DNA of 64,000 nucleotides, taken from positions 1,550,001 to 1,614,000 of the forward strand of contig NZ_JAUQUB010000001.1 in the NCBI RefSeq assembly GCF_030580675.1, read 5' to 3'. The stretch is from Antiquaquibacter soli (lineage in GTDB: Bacteria; Actinomycetota; Actinomycetes; Actinomycetales; Microbacteriaceae). The notes below the pieces were generated by a model that ran no database searches, was not told the origin of the DNA, and saw only the letters and a program-made list of their open reading frames with translations. This document shows positions 29,998 to 38,026 of the stretch, one piece after another. Numbering within the stretch: the first letter of the stretch is position 1; every line of letters begins with the position of its first letter. The position numbers and the translations under genes were made by a program.

Positions 29998-30819
29998 TCA
30001 CTGGGTGACGACGAAGTCCCACGGGTCGGTGCGCAGGTCGCTCACCGCGACCTCGACGCCGGGCAGGGCGGCGCGCAGCTCGCTGGCCGCGGCATCCAGC
30101 CACAACCACTCGCTGGCCCAGTGGGACACGTCGATGAGGGCTGGTCCACCAGCGACGCGGGCGTTCTCGACCGCTTCGGAAGCCGGGTGGTGCCGCAGGT
30201 CGGACGTGATGTACACGTCAGCCGCGAGCACATCGGGGTGCGAGAGCAGCGAATCGCCCGCTCCAGCGCACAGGGCGATCGTGCGCACCGGTCGATCGAA
30301 CTCTCCGGCGACGCGCACCCCTGTCGCCGTCGCGGGGAGCACCTCGGCGAGGGCACGAGCGAGGGCGCCGAGCGTCACCGGTCGGTCGAGCCTGCCGACC
30401 CGCCCGAGACCAACGGAAGGATCGACGGTGCCGGGGACGAGCGGGCGGGCGTCCTCGAGGCCGATCGCCGTGGCGAGCGCCGCCGACGTTCCCCGCGCGA
30501 CGACATCCGCGTTCGTGTGCGCCGCCAGCAGAGCGCAGCCGCCGCGGATGAGCCGGGTGAGAACCGCCCCCTTGTAGCGGTCCGCAGCGACGCTCGTGAC
30601 TCCGCGCAGCAGGAGCGGGTGATGCACCAGAAGCAGGTCGGCTCCCACGGAAAGCGCCTCGTCGGTCGTGTCGAGGACCGCGTCCACGGCGAGCAGGATG
30701 CTCGACACCTCCGCCGAGGGATCCCCGGCGACGAGCCCGACCGCGTCCCACGGCTCCGCACCTGCCACGGGCCACAGGCGGTCGACGGCCGAGACGACGT
30801 CGGCAACGGTGGGGGTCAC
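29998..30819 (-). CDS. Nif3-like dinuclear metal-centre protein
   Basis: A 273-residue protein of the NIF3/YqfO/GTP cyclohydrolase I type 2 family. Metal-ligand motifs: VHHPLLLRGVTSV, AAHTNADVV and the C-terminal HWASEWLWL, where family members have His-x3-Glu. DVYITSDLRHHPASEA is also typical. Cellular role is uncertain. The gene order Nif3 - zinc ribbon - RNase HI is conserved in Actinobacteria. The GTG start has TAGACT 6 nt upstream (30826-30831 on the complement), so this is probably the leaderless first gene of the block. Confidence 0.9.
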   Translation of the reverse strand: MTPTVADVVSAVDRLWPVAGAEPWDAVGLVAGDPSAEVSSILLAVDAVLDTTDEALSVGADLLLVHHPLLLRGVTSVAADRYKGAVLTRLIRGGCALLAAHTNADVVARGTSAALATAIGLEDARPLVPGTVDPSVGLGRVGRLDRPVTLGALARALAEVLPATATGVRVAGEFDRPVRTIALCAGAGDSLLSHPDVLAADVYITSDLRHHPASEAVENARVAGGPALIDVSHWASEWLWLDAAASELRAALPGVEVAVSDLRTDPWDFVVTQ

Positions 30820-30838
30820 CGTGCCAGTCTACGATCGG

Positions 30839-33800
30839 TCACGGAACGCGGGTTTCCTCCTGCTTGCGGATGCCGGGGATGCCGATCACGATGGGCAGCA
30901 GGATGCCGAGCAGGAGCGCGACGAGCACTCCCCCGTCAGTGCCCGCGAGGTCGCTGTCGAGCGGAACGCCGAGCGCCGAGAACACGTAACCCTGCCACGC
31001 GAGCCACGGAACCGTCGCCGTCGTGAGGCCGAAGCCGATCACGGTGATGACGACGTAGCCGATGAGATTGCCCCATCGCCAATCCGCGTACACGCCGCCC
31101 CGCTGGACGAGGGACTGCGACTCGAATCGACGATTGCGGATCATCGTCTCCGCCGCGAAGATGCCCGCCCACGCCGCTGTCGGCACCGCGAGCGTCGTCG
31201 CGGCATCGCGGAAGAGGTCGGCCATGCCGCCCGAGACGCCGAGGGTGAGCAGAGCGGCGATGATGGCCAGGAGTGCAGCGACGACGAGCACGGACCAGTG
31301 CCGAGCCATCCGCGCCCCGACCGCCTGGAGCGCGAATGCGCCCGAGTAGAGGGTCAGGACGACGCCCGAGAGCAGGCTCAGCACCGTCGCGGCAAGGAGC
31401 GGGACCGGGTACCAGAGCGGCAGCAGCGCGGCGATCGTGTCGAGCGGCGCGGTGGCGAGTCCTCGGGCGATCCCCTCGTTGGATGCCGCGAGGAGCGCGC
31501 CGTACGCGATGAGCACGAAACTCGGCAGGGTCGTGCCAAAGGTGGCCCAGAGCATGGACCCACCGCCGCTCGACCCGGGCCGCTGATAGCGGGCGAGGTC
31601 CCCACCGCTGTTCGCCCAGGCGAGCCCGACGACGCTGAACACAAGCACGGCGCCCGTTCCCGCGAGCAGCCACGAGCCGTCCGGCACGGTGAGCGCCTGG
31701 GCGATGTCGACGTACGAGGCGGTGAGGGCGATGAAACCGACCACGAGGACGCCCGACAGGATGCTCAGCACGAGCTGGATGCGGGCGAACAAGCCGTACC
31801 CCGCGACTGCCACGAGCACCGCGACGACGAAGGCGACGCCCAGGGCGATGAGCAGGATAGTCGCCTCGCCAAGCGGACCCTCCAGCCCTGCCCCGACAAG
31901 GACCACGGCGACGGAGGAGGCGACGAGCCACAAGAGCACCGCACCCCAGAAGACCCGGCTCACGAGCGCGAGCACCGCGGGAATCACATTTGCGCGGAGC
32001 CCGAATGTCGCCCGGGAGACGATCATCGTCGGCTGACCACTGCGCTTGCTGGCGAGGGTCGTGAGGCCGAGGGGGATGAAGGAGAGCGCGATTCCGGCGA
32101 GAACAGCGACGATCGACTGGCGCAGGCTCATCCCTACCGCGAACACCGTGGCACCGAGCGCCAGGCTCACCACCGAGGAGTTCGCGGCGAACCACAGCCA
32201 GAACAGTCGCGCCGCGCGGCCGACCCGCTGGTCGAGCGGAGTCGGCTCGGGCCCGGGGCGCTCGATCGCGAAGGCCCGCGGAGCGACGGGTTCGTTGTCG
32301 ATGAGGACGGTCTGATCGTCGGGAACCCGGACCGTCGAGATGGGCCCGGACGGCGGGGAGATCGACGGCGGGAGAGTCTGCGTTGCCCCCAGACCGAGAA
32401 TCGTCTGCACGCGATCGGTCTCGTCGACGACGTCGTCGATGTCCTCGTCGGCTTCCTCCTCATAGGCAGGCTCGACGATCGCGACGGATCCGGTGGCGGT
32501 CGGCACCGGCTCGCCGACCGCGACCGGCAACGGCTCGATGAAGAGAGCTTCGGGGGCGGATGCCTCGGCCGTCGCCGGCTCGGGATCCGCTCGCAGGAGC
32601 GGCTCCTCCCCCTCCTCCGACGCACCGCTGAGGAGGTCCTCGAAGCTGAACTCCCGGGACGGCGGAGTCGGAGGAGTACCGCCGAAGAGGAAGGGCTCTC
32701 CGGAGTCAGCACTCGCGGCAGTCGGCGGGACTACCGTCGGGGCATCCTCGACGATCTCAGCGTCGACGATCTCAGCGTCGACGATGTCGGGCTCGGCGTC
32801 GGCGCTCGCGGCCGAACGGAAGTCGGGAACCGCGTCCACGAGGGGCGGCAGCGCCGATGCCTGGGAGGGGAGGAGGGGCGGTCCGCCGAAGGGCGGCGGT
32901 TCGACGAGCGGCGGCGGGGCGAACGGGGAGAGCGGCTCCACGAGAGGCTCGGGCTCGACCGCATCGAGCGGTTCGACCTCGATAGTCGGCTCGGGCTCTG
33001 CCTCGGGCTCCGGGTCGAGCACCGCTTCGGGCTCGACCGTCGACTCGGGCTCGACCGTCGACTCGGGCTCCCACGGAGTCGGATTCCACTGGGCGCTCGG
33101 GGCCGGCACCTCCCACGCGGGCAGCGCCGCCTCGGGAGAAGGCGACTCGTCGTCCTCGTCGAGGACCTCGTACGCGGCCGCAGCCACCACGGGGGCGGAG
33201 CCTGTCACGGTCGGGGGTTCGAGGAAGGCCGGCGGCTCCGGCAGCGGCGCCCGCTCCGGGGTTGGCTCCGGCTCCAACTTCTGGGCCGGCTCCGGCTCCG
33301 CCTCCGCCTCGGGCTCGGGCGCGGGCGAGACATCCTCGACGACCGGCGCGGCGGCGGGGATGCTGATCGCCCCGGTGGACGGTGCGACGACGTCGCTGAA
33401 GTCGGCGCGCGCATCCTCCACCGCAGCGAGAGCGTCCGGGGTGCCGAGGGCGAGCATGGAGTTCTCCCACGCAGCGAACTCCCGCGCCTCCTGCTCGCGC
33501 AGCCTGAGTTGCGCCTCCAACTGCTCGATGCGCGAGCCCGCGTCCTGCTCCGCCCCCAGGTGGAGCAGCTCGTCCTCGGGCAGCGAGCGACGGACGGGTC
33601 GCTGAGGCGGACCCTCGGGCAGGTCGACGGCCTGTGAGGGGTCGGGTGCGGGAAGGGAGCTCCACGGCGGAGGCGCCGCAGTCTCCGGGGCCGCCATGGT
33701 CTCCGGCGCCGGGGGCGGAGCGAACTGGAGCTCCGGAGTCGACGCCTGTTCATCGGCGGCGTCATCCTCCGCAGGGTCATCGTCGTCAGCCGTCGGGTCG

Positions 33801-34093
33801 TACCCCGGCTGGGGCGCCACCTCGGGCGCCGGTCCCTCGGGTGCGGGAGTCTCATCCGCCGTCTCGATCGTCACGGGCGCGGTCGGGTTCACGACGGGGA
33901 CCGGGCCGGAGGCGATGCGCCCCAGGTCGGCTGCGAGCGCGTTCGCAAGCTCGTCGTCGTCGTGAACCGCCGGGCTGGAAGGCGGCGTTGCGGTGCTGCC
34001 GGGGGGCGGCGTGAAGGTGGATCGACGCGGCCCAGCCGTGGCGAAAGTCGGGTCGAATGAGGTTTGTTCGTTAACCTCGTCGTCGCTTGCCAT
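30839..34093 (-). CDS. NCS1-type permease with giant disordered N-terminus
   Basis: A 1084-residue protein. Residues 1-620 are low-complexity, rich in Pro, Glu, Ala and Ser (EPEPAQKLEPEP, PESTVEPESTVEPE), with almost no hydrophobic segments. Residues 620-1084 form about 12 transmembrane helices resembling purine/cytosine permeases: FWLWFAANSSVVSLALG at the first helix, ATFGLRANVIPAVLAL, and the central NSGGDLARYQRP motif. Family members are about 420-500 residues, so the N-terminus more than doubles the length. TAGAAT (34101-34106 on the complement) is 7 nt before the ATG. Substrate unknown; a nucleobase or vitamin would fit the family. Confidence 0.82.
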   Translation of the reverse strand: MASDDEVNEQTSFDPTFATAGPRRSTFTPPPGSTATPPSSPAVHDDDELANALAADLGRIASGPVPVVNPTAPVTIETADETPAPEGPAPEVAPQPGYDPTADDDDPAEDDAADEQASTPELQFAPPPAPETMAAPETAAPPPWSSLPAPDPSQAVDLPEGPPQRPVRRSLPEDELLHLGAEQDAGSRIEQLEAQLRLREQEAREFAAWENSMLALGTPDALAAVEDARADFSDVVAPSTGAISIPAAAPVVEDVSPAPEPEAEAEPEPAQKLEPEPTPERAPLPEPPAFLEPPTVTGSAPVVAAAAYEVLDEDDESPSPEAALPAWEVPAPSAQWNPTPWEPESTVEPESTVEPEAVLDPEPEAEPEPTIEVEPLDAVEPEPLVEPLSPFAPPPLVEPPPFGGPPLLPSQASALPPLVDAVPDFRSAASADAEPDIVDAEIVDAEIVEDAPTVVPPTAASADSGEPFLFGGTPPTPPSREFSFEDLLSGASEEGEEPLLRADPEPATAEASAPEALFIEPLPVAVGEPVPTATGSVAIVEPAYEEEADEDIDDVVDETDRVQTILGLGATQTLPPSISPPSGPISTVRVPDDQTVLIDNEPVAPRAFAIERPGPEPTPLDQRVGRAARLFWLWFAANSSVVSLALGATVFAVGMSLRQSIVAVLAGIALSFIPLGLTTLASKRSGQPTMIVSRATFGLRANVIPAVLALVSRVFWGAVLLWLVASSVAVVLVGAGLEGPLGEATILLIALGVAFVVAVLVAVAGYGLFARIQLVLSILSGVLVVGFIALTASYVDIAQALTVPDGSWLLAGTGAVLVFSVVGLAWANSGGDLARYQRPGSSGGGSMLWATFGTTLPSFVLIAYGALLAASNEGIARGLATAPLDTIAALLPLWYPVPLLAATVLSLLSGVVLTLYSGAFALQAVGARMARHWSVLVVAALLAIIAALLTLGVSGGMADLFRDAATTLAVPTAAWAGIFAAETMIRNRRFESQSLVQRGGVYADWRWGNLIGYVVITVIGFGLTTATVPWLAWQGYVFSALGVPLDSDLAGTDGGVLVALLLGILLPIVIGIPGIRKQEETRVP
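32748..32790 (-). repeat. 15-bp tandem repeat in the permease N-terminus
   Basis: TCGACGATCTCAGCG is repeated twice exactly (32748-32762, 32763-32777) and begins a third, diverged copy at 32778. It encodes VDAEI-type pentapeptides in the disordered region. A second near-repeat with an 18-bp period lies at about 33024-33070 (EPESTV units). These suggest the acidic extension grew by local duplication. Confidence 0.85.
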
Positions 34094-34103
34094 GGAGGAA
34101 ATT

Positions 34104-35018
34104 CTAAGGCTGGCGCGCCCCGGCGCCCGGGCGACGGGCCGTAGCCAGCACAGTAACTGCGACGAGAATGAGGATCAGTCCGATCCAACCGACGGCGTCG
34201 AGGCGCTCGCCGACGACGATCACCGCGAGCAGCGTCGCGACGAACGGCTCGAGAAGCGTGATCGTCGTCGCCGTGCTGCTCCGCAGCGTCCGCATACCTA
34301 CGCCGAACAGCAGGTAGGCGACGAACATCGGCCCGAGGGCGAGGTACGCCGCGATCCCGACCGACGACGCCGACTGCAGCAGCGGTGCCCCGGTCAGCAG
34401 TAAGACCGGCAGGAGCGCGATGGCGCCGAGCCCGAACATCCCGCCCATGATCGCGCCCGCGGGCTGCCCCGAGCGGATCGCACGGCTCGACGCGTAGGTG
34501 TAGAGCGCGTACGAGAGGCCGGCGACGAGGCCGAGCAGGATGCCCGCCAGCACGTTCTCCGCAGCGCCCGAGGCACCGTGGCCCCCGACCGCGAGCAGAA
34601 CCACTCCGAGGATCGCGACGGCCGTGCATCCCAACCACATCAGGGAGAGCCGGTGCCGCTCGAAGACCCACTCGAGCAGGGCAGCGAAGACAGGCCCGGT
34701 CCCCAACGAGACGACGTTTCCGATCGCTACCCCCGCGAGATCCATGGACGAGTAGAAGGCGAGGGGATACGCGAAGACCCCGACCGCGCCGAGGAGCAGC
34801 CAGCGCCGACTGCCCGTCGACCGGATCGCCGCGAGCGACCGGCGGGCGAACACCGCGAAGAGGAGTGCTCCCCCGATCGTCATTGTGCTCGCACCGATCG
34901 CGAGCGGGCTGACGTCCTCGGGGAGGAAGCTCGCCGCGGTGCCCGTGGTACCCCACAGCAGGGACGCGAGGATGAGCGCCCACGCACCGGAACTGCGGGT
35001 CGGGGCGCTCGTGGTCAC
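34104..35018 (-). CDS. EamA/DMT family transporter
   Basis: A 304-residue protein with about ten transmembrane helices in two EamA repeats. The first contains LILASLLWGTTGTAASFL and the second begins near GILLGLVAGLSYALYTYAS and contains LLEPFVATLLAVIVVGERLDAVGWIG, the usual repeat ending. Family members export amino acids or other metabolites; this substrate is unknown. GTG start with TAGCCT 6 nt upstream (35025-35030 on the complement) suggests leaderless translation independent of the divergently controlled neighbours. Confidence 0.88.
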   Translation of the reverse strand: MTTSAPTRSSGAWALILASLLWGTTGTAASFLPEDVSPLAIGASTMTIGGALLFAVFARRSLAAIRSTGSRRWLLLGAVGVFAYPLAFYSSMDLAGVAIGNVVSLGTGPVFAALLEWVFERHRLSLMWLGCTAVAILGVVLLAVGGHGASGAAENVLAGILLGLVAGLSYALYTYASSRAIRSGQPAGAIMGGMFGLGAIALLPVLLLTGAPLLQSASSVGIAAYLALGPMFVAYLLFGVGMRTLRSSTATTITLLEPFVATLLAVIVVGERLDAVGWIGLILILVAVTVLATARRPGAGARQP

Positions 35019-35079
35019 CCAGCGAGGCTACCCAATCGGGGCGGGACGGGAGGAACGGGCTCCGACGCCCGCCGGGCGA

Positions 35080-35682
35080 TCAATACCAGTTGTACGACTC
35101 GGAGTGACCCCACGCCGCGCACGGCGTGCCGTACGAGCCCGAGATGTACGCGAGGCCCCAGGCGATCTGCGTCGCGGGATTCGTCTGCCAGTCATCCCCC
35201 ATGACCGCCATCTTCTCGCCGGGAAGGGCTTGCGGGATGCCCGTCGCCCCGCTCGAGGCGTTGTAGGCGCTGTACGACCAGCCGGACTCCCGCCCCCACA
35301 GGCTCACGAGGCAGGAGAACTGGTCGTCGCCCCACCCGTAGGTGCTCGACGCGAGGTCTCGTGCAGTCTCCTGTGCTCCGGCCGGGGTCAAGAGGTATGC
35401 CGCCCGCGCCTCGGCCTCCGCCGCGAGCTGCTCGGAGTAAGCGATTCTCTGCTCGGCGATCGCGTCATAGGCGTCGAGCTGCTCGGGGCGCACGCTCGAC
35501 GTGTCGTCGAGCAGCTGGGTGAGGATTCGGCGCTCGCTCTCCTCTGCTCCGGCGGATTGGGCGGCGGTCGTGGCCGCGGCGACACCGCCGCCGACGGCGA
35601 GGAGGGCACCGAGGACTGCTGCGCCTCTGATGAGGACGCGGCGGCGAGCAGGGCGAACGGGGGACGACGTGGTTTCGGGCAT
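35080..35682 (-). CDS. Secreted lytic transglycosylase-like protein
   Basis: A 200-residue exported protein. A basic N-terminus with RPARRRVLIRGAAVLGALLAVGG is a signal sequence or anchor, a helical charged region follows (60-105), and the C-terminal domain resembles actinobacterial transglycosylase/Rpf-like folds: LVSLWGRESGWSYSAYNASSGA contains the catalytic Glu in an ESGW context, then GIPQALPG, NPATQIAWGLAYISGSYG and the terminal HSESYNWY. It probably cleaves peptidoglycan glycan strands. A GGAGAA ribosome site lies upstream, preceded by 220 bp without a gene. Confidence 0.85.
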   Translation of the reverse strand: MPETTSSPVRPARRRVLIRGAAVLGALLAVGGGVAAATTAAQSAGAEESERRILTQLLDDTSSVRPEQLDAYDAIAEQRIAYSEQLAAEAEARAAYLLTPAGAQETARDLASSTYGWGDDQFSCLVSLWGRESGWSYSAYNASSGATGIPQALPGEKMAVMGDDWQTNPATQIAWGLAYISGSYGTPCAAWGHSESYNWY

Positions 35683-35904
35683 AGCGATTCTCCGGGAGGG
35701 ACCGCCGACCCGGATGCGGGCACGGCGATTCGGACGACTTCGGGCGAAGCGACCACCCTCCGGGCCGAGTCTGGACGCCTCGTGGGAATCGGCACCCAGT
35801 CCCCCGGGCGGTATACCGGGCGACCGCCAACTGGCGCGGCACGCTCAGGCATCTCGCGGCGAACGCCCACCGCGCTCCCGATCGAGCGTGCAGTGGTTTC
35901 GAGG
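35683..35904. other. Non-coding leader region of the transglycosylase gene
   Basis: These 222 bases separate the transglycosylase start from tRNA-Val. Small inverted repeats are present, for example ACTTCGGGCGAAG near 35740, but I see no confident gene, promoter or known riboswitch. Wall-hydrolase genes in Actinobacteria often carry long regulatory leaders, so this could be one. Confidence 0.3.
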
Positions 35905-35977
35905 TGGGCCCTACCGGGCTCGAACCGATGACATCCACGGTGTAAACGTGGCGCTCTACCAACTGAGCTAAAGGCCC
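35905..35977 (-). tRNA. tRNA-Val (anticodon UAC)
   Basis: A 73-nt cloverleaf on the minus strand. Acceptor GGGCCTT pairs with AGGGCCC (one G-U), the D-arm is AGCTCAGTTGGTAGAGC, the anticodon stem CCACG/CGTGG encloses loop TTTACAC with anticodon TAC, and the T-arm loop is TTCGAGC. Discriminator A is followed by CC then T, so the full CCA is not encoded. Confidence 0.95.
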
Positions 35978-36032
35978 GTCGGCCCGGCCAGCCGGGCGAC
36001 GCCCCTCATGGTACAGGCATACACTCGGCATC

Positions 36033-36692
36033 ATGCCGAGGACCACGGATGCGCCGCACAGCGAGCACCGCTGGCCCGTGCTTCTCGTGACGCTCGCCGC
36101 CCTCGGGCTGCATCTGCTCCTGCCGGGGACGATCACGGGAATCCCCGCGTGGGTGGCCCCCGCCATCGGCGTCGTGGTGCTCACACCCCTCGTCCTCATG
36201 AATCCGAAGCGGCTCGACCGCGAGACCCGCTGGTCGCGCTGGCTCGGGATCGGCTTCGCTCTAGCCCTGACGGCCCTCAACCAGGTCTACGTCGTCCAGC
36301 TGATCATCGAACTGATCAACAACCGAGCGGACGGACCGAGTGTCCTGCTGACGGCGCTCGCCGTGTGGATCACCAACGTCGTGGCGTTCGGACTGGTCTA
36401 TTGGCAGCTCGACCTCGGCGGGCCCGTTCAGCGCCGCATCGAAGGGTCGCACGATCGTGCCATCCAGGACTTCCGCTTCCCCCAGCAGGACAACCCGCAC
36501 GGTCAGGCGGGCTGGTACCCGGAGTTCCTCGACTACGCCTACTTCTCGCTCTCCAACATGATGGCGTTCAGCCCCACCGACGTCATGCCGCTCAGCCGTC
36601 GGGCGAAGCTGCTCATGGCCTACCAAGCCCTCGTCGGGTTCGTGCTGCTCGCCCTCGTCATCGCCCGGTCCGTCAACATCCTCACGCCATGA
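36033..36692 (+). CDS. DUF1345-like pore-loop membrane protein, copy 1
   Basis: A 219-residue protein with five predicted helices (about 14-32, 38-58, 70-95, 104-128, 190-215) and, before the last, an amphipathic segment DYAYFSLSNMMAFSPTDVMPL. This is arranged like the pore helix and filter of two-helix cation channels or the YFSF...SDV region of DUF1345 proteins, but without TVGYG. It overlaps its paralogue by 4 nt (ATGA). TACACT (36020-36025) lies 7 nt before the ATG. The function is unknown; a channel or sensor role is a guess. Confidence 0.7.
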   Translation: MPRTTDAPHSEHRWPVLLVTLAALGLHLLLPGTITGIPAWVAPAIGVVVLTPLVLMNPKRLDRETRWSRWLGIGFALALTALNQVYVVQLIIELINNRADGPSVLLTALAVWITNVVAFGLVYWQLDLGGPVQRRIEGSHDRAIQDFRFPQQDNPHGQAGWYPEFLDYAYFSLSNMMAFSPTDVMPLSRRAKLLMAYQALVGFVLLALVIARSVNILTP

Positions 36693-37384
36693 GCAAGAGA
36701 ATCGCCGAAGAACGCGACCGCACCGAGCACCGGTGGCCGGCCGTCGGCGCCGTCGTCGTCGCGCTGCTGCTGTACGCGCTGCTGCCGAGCAGCTTCCTGC
36801 CGCTGGTGCGGTACTCGGTCGTCGCGCTGTGCGTCGCCCTCCTCGTGCCGCTCGTCTTCATCAACCCGGTCCGGATGACGCGGCAGACGCGACTTTCTCG
36901 CGTGCTGTCGGTCGCGCTTACCGCCGTCCTCGCCGTCGCCAATCAGGTGGCCCTCGTGCAGCTCATCGTCATGCTCGTGCAAGCCAAGAGCGACGAGGAC
37001 GGCTCCCTCTTGCTCGCAGCCGCTCAGGTGTGGGCGACCAACGTGATCGTCTTCGCGCTCGTCTTCTGGGAGATGGATCGCGGCGGCCCCGTCGTGCGCA
37101 CGACAACGCCTCGCGAGAAACTCCCGCTGGCCGACATCCGCTTCCCGCAGGACGAGGACCACGACGCTATCGAGGAGGTCGCCCGCGGGTCGTCTGCGCG
37201 GTCCGACTGGACCGCGGGATTCGTCGACTACGCCTACTTCTCGCTCACCAACACGATGGCGTTCAGCCCGCCCGACGCGATGGCGCTGACGCCTCGGGCG
37301 AAGATCCTCGCGGGGCTCGGCGCCCTCGCCGGCTACGTGATCCTGGTGCTCGTGATCGCCCGCGCCGTATCGCTCCTCGGCTAG
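36689..37384 (+). CDS. DUF1345-like pore-loop membrane protein, copy 2
   Basis: A 231-residue paralogue of the preceding protein with the same helix layout and conserved blocks: TEHRWPAV at the start, QVWATNVIVFALVFWEMDRGGP, DIRFPQDE, DYAYFSLTNTMAFSPPDAM and PRAKIL before the last helix. The two genes are translationally coupled, as expected for subunits made in equal amounts, perhaps as a hetero-oligomer. Its stop shares CTAG with the convergent peroxiredoxin gene. Confidence 0.7.
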   Translation: MSKRIAEERDRTEHRWPAVGAVVVALLLYALLPSSFLPLVRYSVVALCVALLVPLVFINPVRMTRQTRLSRVLSVALTAVLAVANQVALVQLIVMLVQAKSDEDGSLLLAAAQVWATNVIVFALVFWEMDRGGPVVRTTTPREKLPLADIRFPQDEDHDAIEEVARGSSARSDWTAGFVDYAYFSLTNTMAFSPPDAMALTPRAKILAGLGALAGYVILVLVIARAVSLLG

Positions 37385-37851
37385 ACCGTGGCGCGGAGCT
37401 GCGCGAGCGCCTCGCGGTAGGCCTCGAGCGATCGGGCCTCGCCGGGCGCCGTGATGAAACTCGACCGGATGACCCCGCTCGAGTCGATGAGGAAGGTGGC
37501 GCGATTCGCGAACCCCTTCTCCTCGATGAACACGCCGTACTCCTTGGCGACGTCGCCGTGCGGCCAGAAGTCGGCGAGCAGCGTGAAGGTGTAGCCCTCC
37601 TGCTCGGCCCAGGCGCGCAGCGTCGCCTTCGAGTCGACCGAGATGCCCATGAGCTCGACGCCCGCCTCGGCGAAGAGCGCGAGGTTGTCGCGGAGCGCGC
37701 ACAGTTCCCCCGTGCAGGTGCTCGAGAAGGCGAGGGGGAAGAAGACGAGCGCGACGGGCCTCACGCCGCGGAACTCCGACAACCGGATGTGCTCGCCGAA
37801 CTGGTTCGGGAGGTCGAAGTCGGGGGCCATGATGTCGGTGGCGAGAGCCAT
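37381..37851 (-). CDS. Peroxiredoxin, AhpE/BCP type
   Basis: A 156-residue thioredoxin-fold peroxidase. The peroxidatic cysteine is in [18 protein letters not shown], with the Thr three residues before it and a downstream Arg, as in actinobacterial Ahp[18 protein letters not shown] is the conserved beta-strand region. It reduces hydroperoxides in the cytosol. The start at 37851 is chosen because AAAGGAA lies 13 nt upstream and the sequence begins at the family's usual position; the frame stays open further upstream. It diverges from aceE. Confidence 0.92.
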   Translation of the reverse strand: MALATDIMAPDFDLPNQFGEHIRLSEFRGVRPVALVFFPLAFSSTCTGELCALRDNLALFAEAGVELMGISVDSKATLRAWAEQEGYTFTLLADFWPHGDVAKEYGVFIEEKGFANRATFLIDSSGVIRSSFITAPGEARSLEAYREALAQLRATV

Positions 37852-38026
37852 GGTGGCGCGATTCCTTTCGCCCCGCCGGCGGAGAGCGCGGGGCCGACCG
37901 GCAATGATACGCCGGTACCGAACAGTATCCAATCGACAACTAGACTCGTCAGGCGTATGTCGATCGCGACAGGCCGCAACCCGGCCGGCGCGGTTTCCAC
38001 AACCTTCTACCAGGAAGAGGTCAGCG

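Noticed and set aside
35683-35904. c-di-AMP (ydaO-type) riboswitch before the transglycosylase-like gene
   Set aside because: This class often precedes actinobacterial wall hydrolases, so I looked for it. A GAGGCGTCC segment is suggestive, but the conserved AGCTAACC and other core elements are missing.
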